Positions 19,433 through 27,615 of a DNA stretch of 64,000 nt are shown one piece after another; the stretch's first letter is position 1, and the number at the start of each line of letters is the position of its first letter. The notes beneath the pieces were generated by a model, which had not been told where the DNA came from, did not search any database, and saw nothing but the letters and a program-made list of their open reading frames with translations. A program made the position numbers and the translations under genes. The stretch is from Flectonema sp. DT1601 (taxonomy: Eukaryota; Euglenozoa; Diplonemea; Diplonemida; Diplonemidae), in NCBI GenBank assembly GCA_964019425.1, contig OZ025794.1:248001-312000 (forward strand), written 5' to 3'.

Positions 19433-20341
19433 TTGCAACAGAGTGTCAAGAAAAAGAAGCAATCGGAGGACGAAGTGGACCCGGACGAGGCCGAGGAGAG
19501 GATTCAAGGCCTGGTCGAGAAGACTTGGGCGAAGCCAACAACGGTTGCAAGAAGAGCACTGTGGGACAGGTTGAACAGATGGATCCAATTGAACGACCTT
19601 CCCTTGAACGCAAACTCGGCAGTTCTGTTTGTGGCGGCAACAGGAGCGGCCCCATCTGCCCTCCTTACGTATTCAAAGCACCTGTCAGCGATGATGGGGA
19701 AGCTGGGAATGGAGACAAGTCCGTTATCAATAATGGGTACTTCGTTGAGAGCCGCTGGTGCCGAGATTCCAAGCAGGCAGGCAGAACCGATGGCGAAGGA
19801 AGATTTGGTGAAGTGGGCCAAGACACAAAAAGTGAATGTCCGGTTGGCACTCATGATCTGCTGGAAGACCGCGTCCCGGTGGGGAGAGGTGGCGACCCTG
19901 TCAAGCGAGCAGGTGAATGTGATAAGCAGAAACGAGGTGATTGTCGACTGGGCAACGAACCCCAAGGGCAGAAAGCGGAATCCGTTCTACCCTGGAAGGT
20001 GGGCAGTTATCGTGGGAGACCTGGTGGAGGAGATCGCGTCCGACAACATCCAGTTAGGAAAGTACGAAAGACTGACGGAGTGGGACACAGCAAAGTTGGT
20101 GCAGGAATGGAGAAGGGAGAAGTACATGAAGAAGTACTCGGCGCACTCCATCAAGCGAGGGGCGATAAGTCGCCTGTTCGAACAGTTGGCGAGCGGAGAG
20201 GATATCAGGGAGGAATTAATAAGCCGCCTCGCGAAGCACAGCACAACCGCCGCCCTCTCGAACACAACGATCCGGTACGGAGGAAACCCAGTGGCATTGG
20301 CCCGGGCATTGCGAACATCGGAGGTGACGATTCACCTCTGA
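19433..20341 (+). CDS. Tyrosine recombinase of the YR retroelement
   Basis: 302 residues. The C-terminal two thirds carry the tyrosine-recombinase signature: an Arg in ASRWGEVATLS near residue 165, HSIKRGAISRL (H-x-x-R) near 240, and LAKHSTTAALSNTTIRYGG near 265 with the His and the Tyr nucleophile position. This family integrates circular element DNA by site-specific recombination, replacing the DDE integrase of LTR elements. The N-terminus is basic and helical, as in the core-binding domain. Confidence 0.75.
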   Translation: MQQSVKKKKQSEDEVDPDEAEERIQGLVEKTWAKPTTVARRALWDRLNRWIQLNDLPLNANSAVLFVAATGAAPSALLTYSKHLSAMMGKLGMETSPLSIMGTSLRAAGAEIPSRQAEPMAKEDLVKWAKTQKVNVRLALMICWKTASRWGEVATLSSEQVNVISRNEVIVDWATNPKGRKRNPFYPGRWAVIVGDLVEEIASDNIQLGKYERLTEWDTAKLVQEWRREKYMKKYSAHSIKRGAISRLFEQLASGEDIREELISRLAKHSTTAALSNTTIRYGGNPVALARALRTSEVTIHL

Positions 20342-20355
20342 CCTGTATTAGGAAA

Positions 20356-22038
20356 ATGAGGGCGCAGTTTACTCACAGAGGAAAGAGTACTCGTCTGCCT
20401 TCAACAGTTGAGGAGAGGGGCGCGCCGTTGCATGTCTCGAAGATACCGGAGATGAATCTCAGACATGTCAGGTCACGAATGCTACCTTCGATAAGGAAGC
20501 GTTTTGAACATGTATGGTCACTCACATTTAATTATATCAACAAACAGGAAAAAGAAAGTAGAAAGAAGAAATCAAGGTTTTCAGCAGACCATGCTAAGAA
20601 GCTGGCTGAGTGTCATATTGCCGTTCCTTTTAATTTATCTGAGTCAAGGGCGCATAATGTGCCATTTACTGTTTTCGAAGAAAGAGAGTCTGGAAATAGA
20701 CAGAGGTTTATTTTGTGGACAAAAGAAGAGAACGAAAGAATCACAGGGGAGGGGTATGTTCCTTTTGTCCCGTTGAAACACATTTCGGAATACCTGGGTG
20801 CAGTTGACTCAGAGGTTGCATCTCTGAGAGACTTCAAAACTGGTTTTTACCAGGTTGCAATCCCAGAAGAGGCAAGAGGCCTGTTTGCGTTTCAGGATTC
20901 CGAGGGTGCTTCGTATGCCTTGACCAGACTGCCCATGGGGCATGTTTGTGCACCGGAAATAATGAACACCGTGGCTGCTGTGGTAGCAGGTGACCCGCTT
21001 TTTGTCAAGGACAGGTATGCGGAGAAGGATGTTGGGATCCATTGGTGGATCGACAATATCAGGTATTTCGGTGGAAGGGAGAAGGTGCACAGTGCAACAG
21101 AAAGATTGGATAAACTGGCATCTGAATGCAACATTTCTTGGAAACCACAGGATACAGTTAACTGTGGTGGATCTTATGATTTTCTTGGTGTTTCTTTTTT
21201 ACATAATGCAAAGGAAGTGGGCTTAGGTGCCAAGATTAGAAGAGGTATTTTCAAGTGTGATTTAAATCGTATGACTGCCTCGAGTATCGAGTCATTAGGG
21301 GGGAGACTTCTACATGCAAGTGCAATTTCAGGTGTTCCACCTGGGCGTTACTGGTTTGCTTTAAAGTTTCTGAGAAGAGTAACAAACAAGCTCAACAAGG
21401 GCTCTTTACGTGTTGAACAGGAAGTGGTTATTCCCCCCTCTGTGAAAAGAGAGTTTTTCAATTGGTGTAAGTCGGTCCAGAAGAAAAGGATCATTAAGTT
21501 GAATGGGACAAAGAAAAAGAAAGCTGAGGTATTTGTTGATGCCTCGCTCCAAGGGTGGGGCGGGGTTATTGTTTGGGAATCTGGAGAATTGGAAATCCTG
21601 GGAGGGGCATGGCCATATGGTGAGAGTCGCCACATTAACATTCTTGAAGCTGATGCTCTGGCCAGGACTCTGGATGGAATCAGCCATGCTGACCACCTGG
21701 ACATCTGGGTAGACAATACCTCGGTATGTGGAGCATTCAGGAAGAGAATGTGTGTAAGATCGCATGATTTGAACTTTTTTGTTATAAAAGCAGTGGAGAG
21801 AATTTTGTTTTTTAAGTGTTCTTTTTCTTTAAAATGGGTGAGTACGAAGTACAACCCAGCAGATATTCCATCTAGGGAAGCAATATCTTCGGCTACCAGG
21901 CAGAAGGTAGAACTTGCGCTGGGGGAATTCTTTAACTCGCGGCGGGGTGGTGGAGCCGGCAACCCAACGAACAGAACTGGGACCGGCAGCGGCGTCCAGC
22001 CCATCCATGGCGGACCCACCACAACCCCAACGCGGTGA
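20356..22038 (+). CDS. Reverse transcriptase / RNase H of the YR retroelement
   Basis: Start set at the first Met after the recombinase stop; the frame is open further upstream, where it overlaps the recombinase gene in another frame (overlap is usual in this order). The RT region is marked by LRDFKTGFYQVAIPEEARGL, the LPMGHVCAPEIMN block and WWIDNIRYFGG. RNase H follows with AEVFVDASLQGWGGVI, the NILEADAL block and DIWVDNTSVCGAF, ending near KYNPADIPSRE, a phrase typical of DIRS-type RNase H. The Pro/Gly/Thr-rich tail is of unknown function. Confidence 0.8.
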   Translation: MRAQFTHRGKSTRLPSTVEERGAPLHVSKIPEMNLRHVRSRMLPSIRKRFEHVWSLTFNYINKQEKESRKKKSRFSADHAKKLAECHIAVPFNLSESRAHNVPFTVFEERESGNRQRFILWTKEENERITGEGYVPFVPLKHISEYLGAVDSEVASLRDFKTGFYQVAIPEEARGLFAFQDSEGASYALTRLPMGHVCAPEIMNTVAAVVAGDPLFVKDRYAEKDVGIHWWIDNIRYFGGREKVHSATERLDKLASECNISWKPQDTVNCGGSYDFLGVSFLHNAKEVGLGAKIRRGIFKCDLNRMTASSIESLGGRLLHASAISGVPPGRYWFALKFLRRVTNKLNKGSLRVEQEVVIPPSVKREFFNWCKSVQKKRIIKLNGTKKKKAEVFVDASLQGWGGVIVWESGELEILGGAWPYGESRHINILEADALARTLDGISHADHLDIWVDNTSVCGAFRKRMCVRSHDLNFFVIKAVERILFFKCSFSLKWVSTKYNPADIPSREAISSATRQKVELALGEFFNSRRGGGAGNPTNRTGTGSGVQPIHGGPTTTPTR

Positions 22039-22160
22039 CCTACTCGCATGGGTAGTCCACCAAGTTGACCATTGTTTAGTTTATTGATATCACCGAGTGA
22101 TTTGTTTCTCATGTTTCCTTTCTTCCAAACAGGTGCCCAAAGGATGCAAGATAATTACTG

Positions 22161-22977
22161 ACCAGAACTAATAGAAAATAAAAAGTAGATGGGAAACAAT
22201 AAAAAGTAAAATGGATATAACTGAAGTTAAACAAGACAAATGAAGTAACAGACCAGAACAGAAAGAGGATTATAATAGAAGATTACAAATAAAAAAAAAT
22301 GCAAGTATCAACACATAATCAAGATACACCAGCAGCTAACAAACAACATAAAATTGAAGATCAGTTGCCAGAGTATTTCAACCATGGTAGAATACTCGCC
22401 CCTCTGGCAGGGATTATCCCAGACTTGTCCTTTAATTTAGTTGGACACCATGGCTTACAACCCTTCCAGAGGGAAGCACCATTATGACTTCTATTTTTTT
22501 TCTTCAAGAAAATCATAAGGTGGGAACAAAGAAAAATGCTAAGAGGAACCCCCTATTAACACCTAAGACATCTAAACTGCAGCCCAGCCTATGCCCAATG
22601 CACTAACAGGTCATTCCCTCACACTCAGATCAAAAAATCAAAGTTCAGAGTGCATCTTAGCGTGAATGAGAGAATTTCCTCCCGCTTATTTTGAACAAAA
22701 GGGATAGGAGAAGGGATAGAAAACGAACATAAAAATAAAATTCTAAGTGAGAAACACTTAGCAGAAACACTTAGCAGCTTTTAAGGAGCTGAAAAGCACA
22801 AAAAAAATCTAAGTGAGAAACACTTAGTAGAAACAATTTGTAGCTAATTAAGCTGAAAATAAAAAAATAAAAAATTTCTAAGTGAGAAATACTTAGCAAC
22901 TTTTAGAACAAATATTTCAGTAAATAACCTGTAATGATTAAACCATTACAAGTTTGATGCCAAAACTGACAAGGACT
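22161..22977 (+). repeat. A repeat, second part after the YR element
   Basis: Continues from ACCAGAACTAATAG through AAGTGAGAAACACTTAG direct repeats to CCATTACAAGTTTGATGCC and AAGGACT. It is followed without spacer by the start of another A copy, so A is arranged head to tail here. Confidence 0.9.
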
Positions 22978-23265
22978 GAGTTGAATTTCCAGGTGAGATT
23001 TGGACTGTTAGCTTTTGGCTAAGGCCCTCCCTGAAGAGCAAGAACAAAAAAACTACTCACACCTGAAGAAAACATACACAAAGAACACACTGTAAGCTGT
23101 GTGTGTATTTTGTGTTTGTCACAACAGGAGAGAAAAGAAAGAATGTCAAGGTTGGTCACCTTGCCTATCAACGGTCTCTACTAGACCCTGAGTGATCCCA
23201 CTGGATCTCTCATCGTTCATAGTACCCTGTGTGAAGTTATAAAATCAAAGGTAAACTATGAACTA
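22978..23265 (+). repeat. A repeat, 5' partial copy
   Basis: Starts GAGTTGAATTTCC and stops at GTAAACTATGAACTA, where rRNA-like sequence begins. It lacks about 12 bp (ACAACATTGGTG region) present in other copies. Confidence 0.9.
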
Positions 23266-23339
23266 AATACTACCAACGTGGTGCAGCGTAGCAACGCAAT
23301 GATGCCCTCAAGGTTTGTTATTTGCCAAATCATCGTTAG

Positions 23340-23634
23340 GGTTAAGCGTAATTAAGGTAAAGAGTATGCTGACAGGTGAGTGATGACTGCAACCGACAAC
23401 ATGCAAGTTAGTGATTCGAACGGCCCAATTTTTTCGTTCAGCTTTTGGGGCCTGCAAACCCAGCCAAGCGTTCATTGCTTTTGATCCTTCAATGTCGGCT
23501 CTTCCTAGCCTAGACAAGCAGAATTGTCCAAGGGTTGGATAGTTCACCCACTAACAGGACCGTCGTGAGACAAGTTTTACCTACTGATGGGGAGAGACCC
23601 CTTGGCAGTGTAAGTCGACCACAATACGGGGATC
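23340..23634 (+). rRNA. Large-subunit rRNA fragment, domain V (pseudogene)
   Basis: 23460-23590 matches eukaryotic LSU rRNA strongly: CCAAGCGTTCATTGC, TTTTGATCCTTCAATGTCGG, CTCTTCCTA, GCAGAATT, TTGGATAGTTCACCCACTAA, ACCGTCGTGAGACAAG and TTTTACCTACTGATG. The normal stretch between CCCACTAA and ACCGTCGTG (GGGAACGTGAGCTGGGTTTAG in other eukaryotes), which holds part of the peptidyl-transferase ring, is almost entirely missing, and helices upstream are shortened. This cannot be a normal functional LSU segment. 23266-23440 may be diverged LSU, uncertain. Confidence 0.75.
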
Positions 23635-24967
23635 AAACTTGTAATGGTTTAATCATTACAGGTTATTTACTGAAATATTTGTTCTAAAAGTTGCTAAGTA
23701 TTTCTCACTTAGAAATTTTTTATTTTTTTATTTTCAGCTTAATTAACTACAAATTGTTTCTACTAAGTGTTTCTCACTTAGATTTTTTTTTTGCTTTTCA
23801 GCTCCTAAAAACTGCTAAGTGTTTCTGCTAAGTGTTTCTCACTTAGAATTTTATTGTTATGTTCGTTTTCTATCCCTTCTCCTATCCCTTTTGTTCAAAA
23901 TAAGCGGGAGGAAATTCTCTCATTCACGCTAAGATGCACTCTGAACTTTGATTTTTTGATCTGAGTGTGAGGGAATGACCTGTTAGTGCATTGGGCATAG
24001 GCTGGGCTGCAGTTTAGATGTCTTAGGTGTTAATAGGGGGTTCCTCTTAGCATTTTTCTTTGTTCCCACCTTATGATTTTCTTGAAGAAAAAAAATAGAA
24101 GTCATAATGGTGCTTCCCTCTGGAAGGGTTGTAAGCCATGGTGTCCAACTAGATTAAAGGACAAGTCTGGGATAATCCCTGCCAGAGGGGCGAGTATTCT
24201 ACCATGGTTGAAATACTCTGGCAACTGATCTTCAATTTTATGTTGTTTGTTAGCTGCTGGTGTATCCTGATCATGTGTTGATACTTGCATTTTTTTATTT
24301 GTAATCTTCTATTACAATTCTCTTTCTGTTCTGGTCTGTTACTTCATTTGTCTTGTTTAACTTCAGTTATATCCATTTTACTTTTTATTGTTTCCCATCT
24401 ACTTTTTATTTTCTATTAGTTCTGGTCAGAAACTCCTGGGCAGCAAGAAGGAAAGCAGTTTAGTACTTCTGGGTGTTTGGCATCACCCCCCATAGTGAGC
24501 AAGTACAACAGGTAGCATTGGTAGTCTGTTGATCCTGAGTGATCCCAGCTACAGTTTTGTTTTTCTTTCTTTTTTTTAGAAGAAGATCAGGACATCCAAG
24601 CACTGCTGGATAGTTGCTGAATGCAGGGCCTGCCTGTGGCATTATAATAACAGGCTAAGTCATTTGTAGTTCATAGTTTACCTTTGATTTTATAACTTCA
24701 CACAGGGTACTATGAACGATGAGAGATCCAGTGGGATCACTCAGGGTCTAGTAGAGACCACCAATGTTGTGCGTTGATAGGCAAGGTGACCAACCTTGAC
24801 ATTCTTTCTTTTCTCTCCTGTTGTGACAAACACAAAATACACACGCAGCTTACAGTGTGTTCTTTGTGTATGTTTTCTTCAGGTGTGAGTAGTTTTTTTG
24901 TTCTTGCTCTTCAGGGAGGGCCTTAGCCAAAAGCTAACAGTCCAAATCTCACCTGGAAATTCAACTC
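23635..24967 (-). repeat. Full-length A repeat, minus orientation, inserted in LSU rRNA
   Basis: The most complete A copy (1333 bp), with constant ends ATCAAACTTG and TTCAACTC. It shows the joined order that is interrupted at 19243/22161. It separates the two LSU rRNA fragments a few bases upstream of the sarcin-ricin loop. Confidence 0.9.
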
Positions 24968-25130
24968 TAGTACGAGAGGAACTCCCGTTTCTAGTCCCTG
25001 GTATCTACGGTTCTCCGATCGGAGCCGTGATGCTACACAACACATCCGCAGTGACTGTGCTTGACTATGTTAGCCTTTGAAGTAAGCCAGACTGGATCAC
25101 TTAGTCACCACTGGTGGTTACTTTTGATCG
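24968..25130 (+). rRNA. Large-subunit rRNA fragment with sarcin-ricin loop (pseudogene)
   Basis: AGTACGAGAGGAAC at 24970 is the universal sarcin-ricin loop. The following CGGTTCTCCGATCGGAGCCG hairpin and GCTACACAACACATCCGC…GTTAGCCTTTGAAG fit the expected 3' domain layout loosely. It continues the fragment ending at 23634, with an A repeat in between. Confidence 0.7.
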
Positions 25131-25634
25131 TGTTAGGGCTTGCGTCCAAAAGATTACAACAATAAGAATGTTTTTTTATGAACATTACAATTAAGTAACT
25201 ACATCAGTAGTTGACTAACTTACTTCTACACCATGATGAGAGAATAGAGGTTAACAGGACGATGGATTACTCTCTTATGTTAAAGTTAAGTTTAACTTAA
25301 CTTAAGGAAGAATTGCGCGATGACAGAAGCTTCCAAGCGAGGTCCTAAGTCGAGTGGAAGTTTACACTATTGACCTTGAAGAACGACCCGCGTGTGAATT
25401 TGATGCAGGGTCTTTGTAAGGTACCAATGAGGTTCTGGTGTAAGACTTTCAAACGATGTTGTTAGTCAGCAACCTGCACTAAGCTCAGAGCGACGAGTGT
25501 CCGAACGTGACAGAACGAATCAGCAGTACGGATACGACGCACGACGTCAGCGGCGGCGTTCCTGACCGAACGGCCAGTGCAGACAGTGTACCTGTTGGTC
25601 ACTGGGAAAAAAAAAAAAAAAAAAAAAAAAAAAA
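25131..25634. other. Unassigned stretch inside the 7.4-kb element
   Basis: About 500 bases, possibly rDNA spacer since it follows LSU 3'-end-like sequence. No gene, repeat or known motif is recognised apart from a 3' A-run that is the terminator of the minus-strand tRNA-like gene. Confidence 0.4.
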
Positions 25635-25705
25635 GACCCGACAGGGGTTCGAACCGCAGCCTAGCGAATGCAAGTCTGCAATCATACCACTCGACAAATT
25701 GTGTC
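25635..25705 (-). tRNA. tRNA-Ala(UGC)-like sequence, probably degenerate
   Basis: 71 nt on the minus strand followed by more than 20 T. The A-box-like TTGTCGAGTGG and B box GGTTCGAACCC are present. The anticodon loop CTTGCAT reads TGC. The 5' half of the anticodon stem GCAGA faces TCGC, consistent with loss of one base from TCTGC. The acceptor pairs at positions 1-3, 5 and 7. It mirrors the tRNA-like gene next to the opposite TIR, but with a different identity. Confidence 0.4.
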
Positions 25706-25759
25706 GTCTTCGATTTTGCGTTTTATTTATTTATTTGCGGATTTAAACACATATCCAGG

Positions 25760-25835
25760 GGTCAAAAAAGTTACACAAGGCCGTGACCGTAGTGTACGTT
25801 TCCCCAAACCTGGGGGTGGATCTGTAGGTTTTCCC
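25760..25835 (-). repeat. Right terminal inverted repeat of the 7.4-kb element
   Basis: Inverted counterpart of 18426-18501 with three mismatches, bordered on the outside by the duplicated TTCTTTTTT. Confidence 0.9.
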
Positions 25836-26078
25836 TTCTTTTTTTTTTTATTTTTTTTATTTTTTTTTTTATTAATTTTGAAAAAAAAAACAATCAGTTT
25901 AGCGTCTTGACCAGGACGGAAAATAGAAAGTGATCGACATAGTCGATCGATAAAAAAACAATGATAACATTGTTTATTCTTTTTTTTTATTTTAAATTCT
26001 TTTTATTTATTTTTTAAAGAAAAAAACGGAAAATAGAAATTAGTCGACAAAGTCGAACGATAAAAAAAAACAATGATA

Positions 26079-26380
26079 CTGCAACTGGAAATATTACTGC
26101 ACGGAAAAAACCGCACTAATTTCCAAATCCGCAAAAAACCGCACTAATTTTTCCACGCAGTAATATTTCCACCGCACTAATATTTCTGCTCAGAAGTGAT
26201 TTTTTTTCCAGCTGCATTTTTCTGCTGGTGCCTTACACAGCAAAAAAGCAACCAAATTTTTTTCTACCACCAAGTGGAAAAAACCGCACTAATTTATTCT
26301 CAAAAAAACCGCACTAATTTTTCCGCGCAGTAATATTTCCCCGCAGTAATTATTCAGCGCAGTAATATTTCCAGTTGCAG
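26079..26380. mobile_element. 302-bp MITE with 22-bp perfect TIRs and TA duplication
   Basis: The ends are CTGCAACTGGAAATATTAC… and the exact inverse, 22 bp perfect. TA precedes and follows it, and the satellite palindrome AACAATGATAACATTGTT is split at its central TA. The interior repeats CCGCACTAAT and GCGCAGTAATATTTCC. It is non-coding and non-autonomous, of Tc1/mariner type by target. Confidence 0.9.
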
Positions 26381-26517
26381 TAACATTGTTTATTCTTTTT
26401 TTTGTATTTTTTTATATTCTTTTTTATTAATTTTGAAAAAAAACAATCAGTTTAGCGTCTTGACCAGGACGGAAAATAGAAAGTGATCGACATAGTCGAT
26501 CGATAAAAAAAACAATG

Positions 26518-26546
26518 AATTTCGATAAAGTGGGAAGTAACGGACT
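26518..26546 (+). repeat. 29-nt fragment of the B head inserted in satellite
   Basis: AATTTCG…GGACT, the first bases of the B head up to just before its hairpin, sits within the satellite palindrome and is flanked by AATG on both sides. The fragment ends exactly at the base of the hairpin. Confidence 0.75.
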
Positions 26547-26709
26547 AATGATAATATTGTTTATTCTTTTTTTTATTTTAAATTCTTTTTATTTATTTTT
26601 TTAAAGAAAAAAAATGGAAAATAGAAATTAGTCGACAAAGTCAAACGATAAAAAAAAAACAATGATAACATTGTTTATTCTATTTTTTATTTTTTATTTT
26701 CTATTCTTT

Positions 26710-26786
26710 GAATTCGATAGAGTGGGAAGTAACGGACTGGGAGCTTTTGGCTCCTGCCCTATTCCCGATGTAAACTTTCTTTTTAT
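26710..26786 (+). repeat. Truncated B head start in satellite
   Basis: Head sequence from GAATTCGATAGAGTGGG through the GGAGC/GCTCC hairpin to GATGTAAACTTTC, then T-rich satellite resumes. Confidence 0.8.
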
Positions 26787-26872
26787 TTTTTTTTTTTTTT
26801 TTTTATTAATTTTGAAAAAAAAAAAAACAATCAGTTTAGCATCTTGACCAGGACGGAAAATAGAAAGTGATC

Positions 26873-27093
26873 AACATATGCAGGATTGTGTGTTCCTCAT
26901 TCGCAACCGGGAGAGTACCTTCTGCCTGGTAAGTGACACAACATCTGTGCTTGTTCATACGTGGGAATCGGTCGTTTGCTTACTTGCTTCGCAACAAGCA
27001 CCGCATCTCTTTTAGGGCGTGCCCATTTAAAGAGAAGGTTACGAATGGGCGCTTCGGAACCTTAGCATTTGCATGCTATGTGTTATCATGCCC
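26873..27093. other. About 220 bp of unique, less AT-rich DNA between opposed satellite arrays
   Basis: Unrelated to the other repeats here. It lies where the satellite switches from plus to minus orientation. It contains GGCGTGCCCATT…AATGGGCGC, a possible hairpin. Nothing is recognised. Confidence 0.5.
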
Positions 27094-27615
27094 TTAAAAA
27101 AAATACAAAAAAAAAAGAATAAACAATGTTATCATTGTTTTTTTTTATCGTTCGACTTTGTCGACTAATTTCTATTTTCCGTTTTTTTTTCTTTAAAAAA
27201 TAAATAAAAAGAATTTAAAATAAAAAAAAAAAAGAATAAACAATGTTATCATTGTTTTTTTTTATCGATCGACTATGTCGATTACTTTCTATTTTCCGTC
27301 CTGGTCAAGACGCTAAACTGATTGTTTTTTTTCAAAATAAAAAAAAATATTAAAAAAAAAAAATAAAAAAAAAGAATAAACAATGTTATCATTGTTTTTT
27401 TTATCGTTCGACTTTGTTGACTAATTTCTATTTTCCGTTTTTTTTTTCTTTAAAAAATAAATAAAAAGAATTTAAAAAAAAAAAAAAAAAAAAAAAAAGA
27501 ATAAACAATGTTATCATTGTTTTTTTTTTATCGATCGACTATGTCGATTACTTTCTATTTTCCGTCCTGGTCAAGACGCTAAACTGATTGTTTTTTTTCA
27601 AAATAAAAAAAAATA
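27094..27615 (-). repeat. Satellite array, minus orientation, abutting the right D arm
   Basis: Alpha/beta monomers on the minus strand. They stop at TATCATACTTGT, the inner edge of D. Confidence 0.9.

Larger units (their letters stand above)
19244..22160 (+). mobile_element. Tyrosine-recombinase retrotransposon, DIRS/VIPER-like
   Basis: Inserted inside an A repeat (left junction GTTTCTG, right junction ATTACTG|ACCAGAAC). The ends share an imperfect inverted pattern, CAGTAATT then GCATCC then CACC, about 35 bp long. It encodes a tyrosine recombinase followed by reverse transcriptase/RNase H; that order is the one described for VIPER/TATE rather than for DIRS1. No gag-like frame and no LTRs are seen. 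Both long frames are open, so it looks largely whole and fairly young, younger than the A copy it splits. Coding DNA is more GC-rich than the flanks. Confidence 0.75.
18426..25835. mobile_element. 7.41-kb Mutator-like composite element, no transposase seen
   Basis: Inverted terminal repeats of 76 bp (18426-18501 and 25760-25835) differ at only three positions and begin GGGAAAACCTACAGATCC. The flanks carry a direct 9-bp duplication TTCTTTTTT (18417-18425 and 25836-25844), and the satellite monomer is otherwise continuous across the element. Long TIRs starting GGG and a 9-bp duplication are the hallmark of Mutator-like (MULE) elements. Inside are two tRNA-like genes, A repeats in both orientations, a YR retroelement and LSU rRNA fragments, but no MULE transposase, so it was moved in trans (inference). 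Confidence 0.8.
25836..26872 (+). repeat. Satellite array with three small insertions
   Basis: Continues the array cut at 18425. It is interrupted by a 302-bp MITE (26079-26380), a 29-nt B-head fragment (26518-26546) and a truncated B head start (26710-26786). Confidence 0.85.

Noticed and set aside
19525-20355. Upstream extension of the RT frame over the recombinase gene
   Set aside because: Its residues over this span are the shadow of the recombinase gene; RT-like sequence begins only later.
22299-22487. Short frames of 60-63 codons repeated with the A and D copies
   Set aside because: They are copied with the repeats, lack recognisable domains, and include no conserved substitution pattern.
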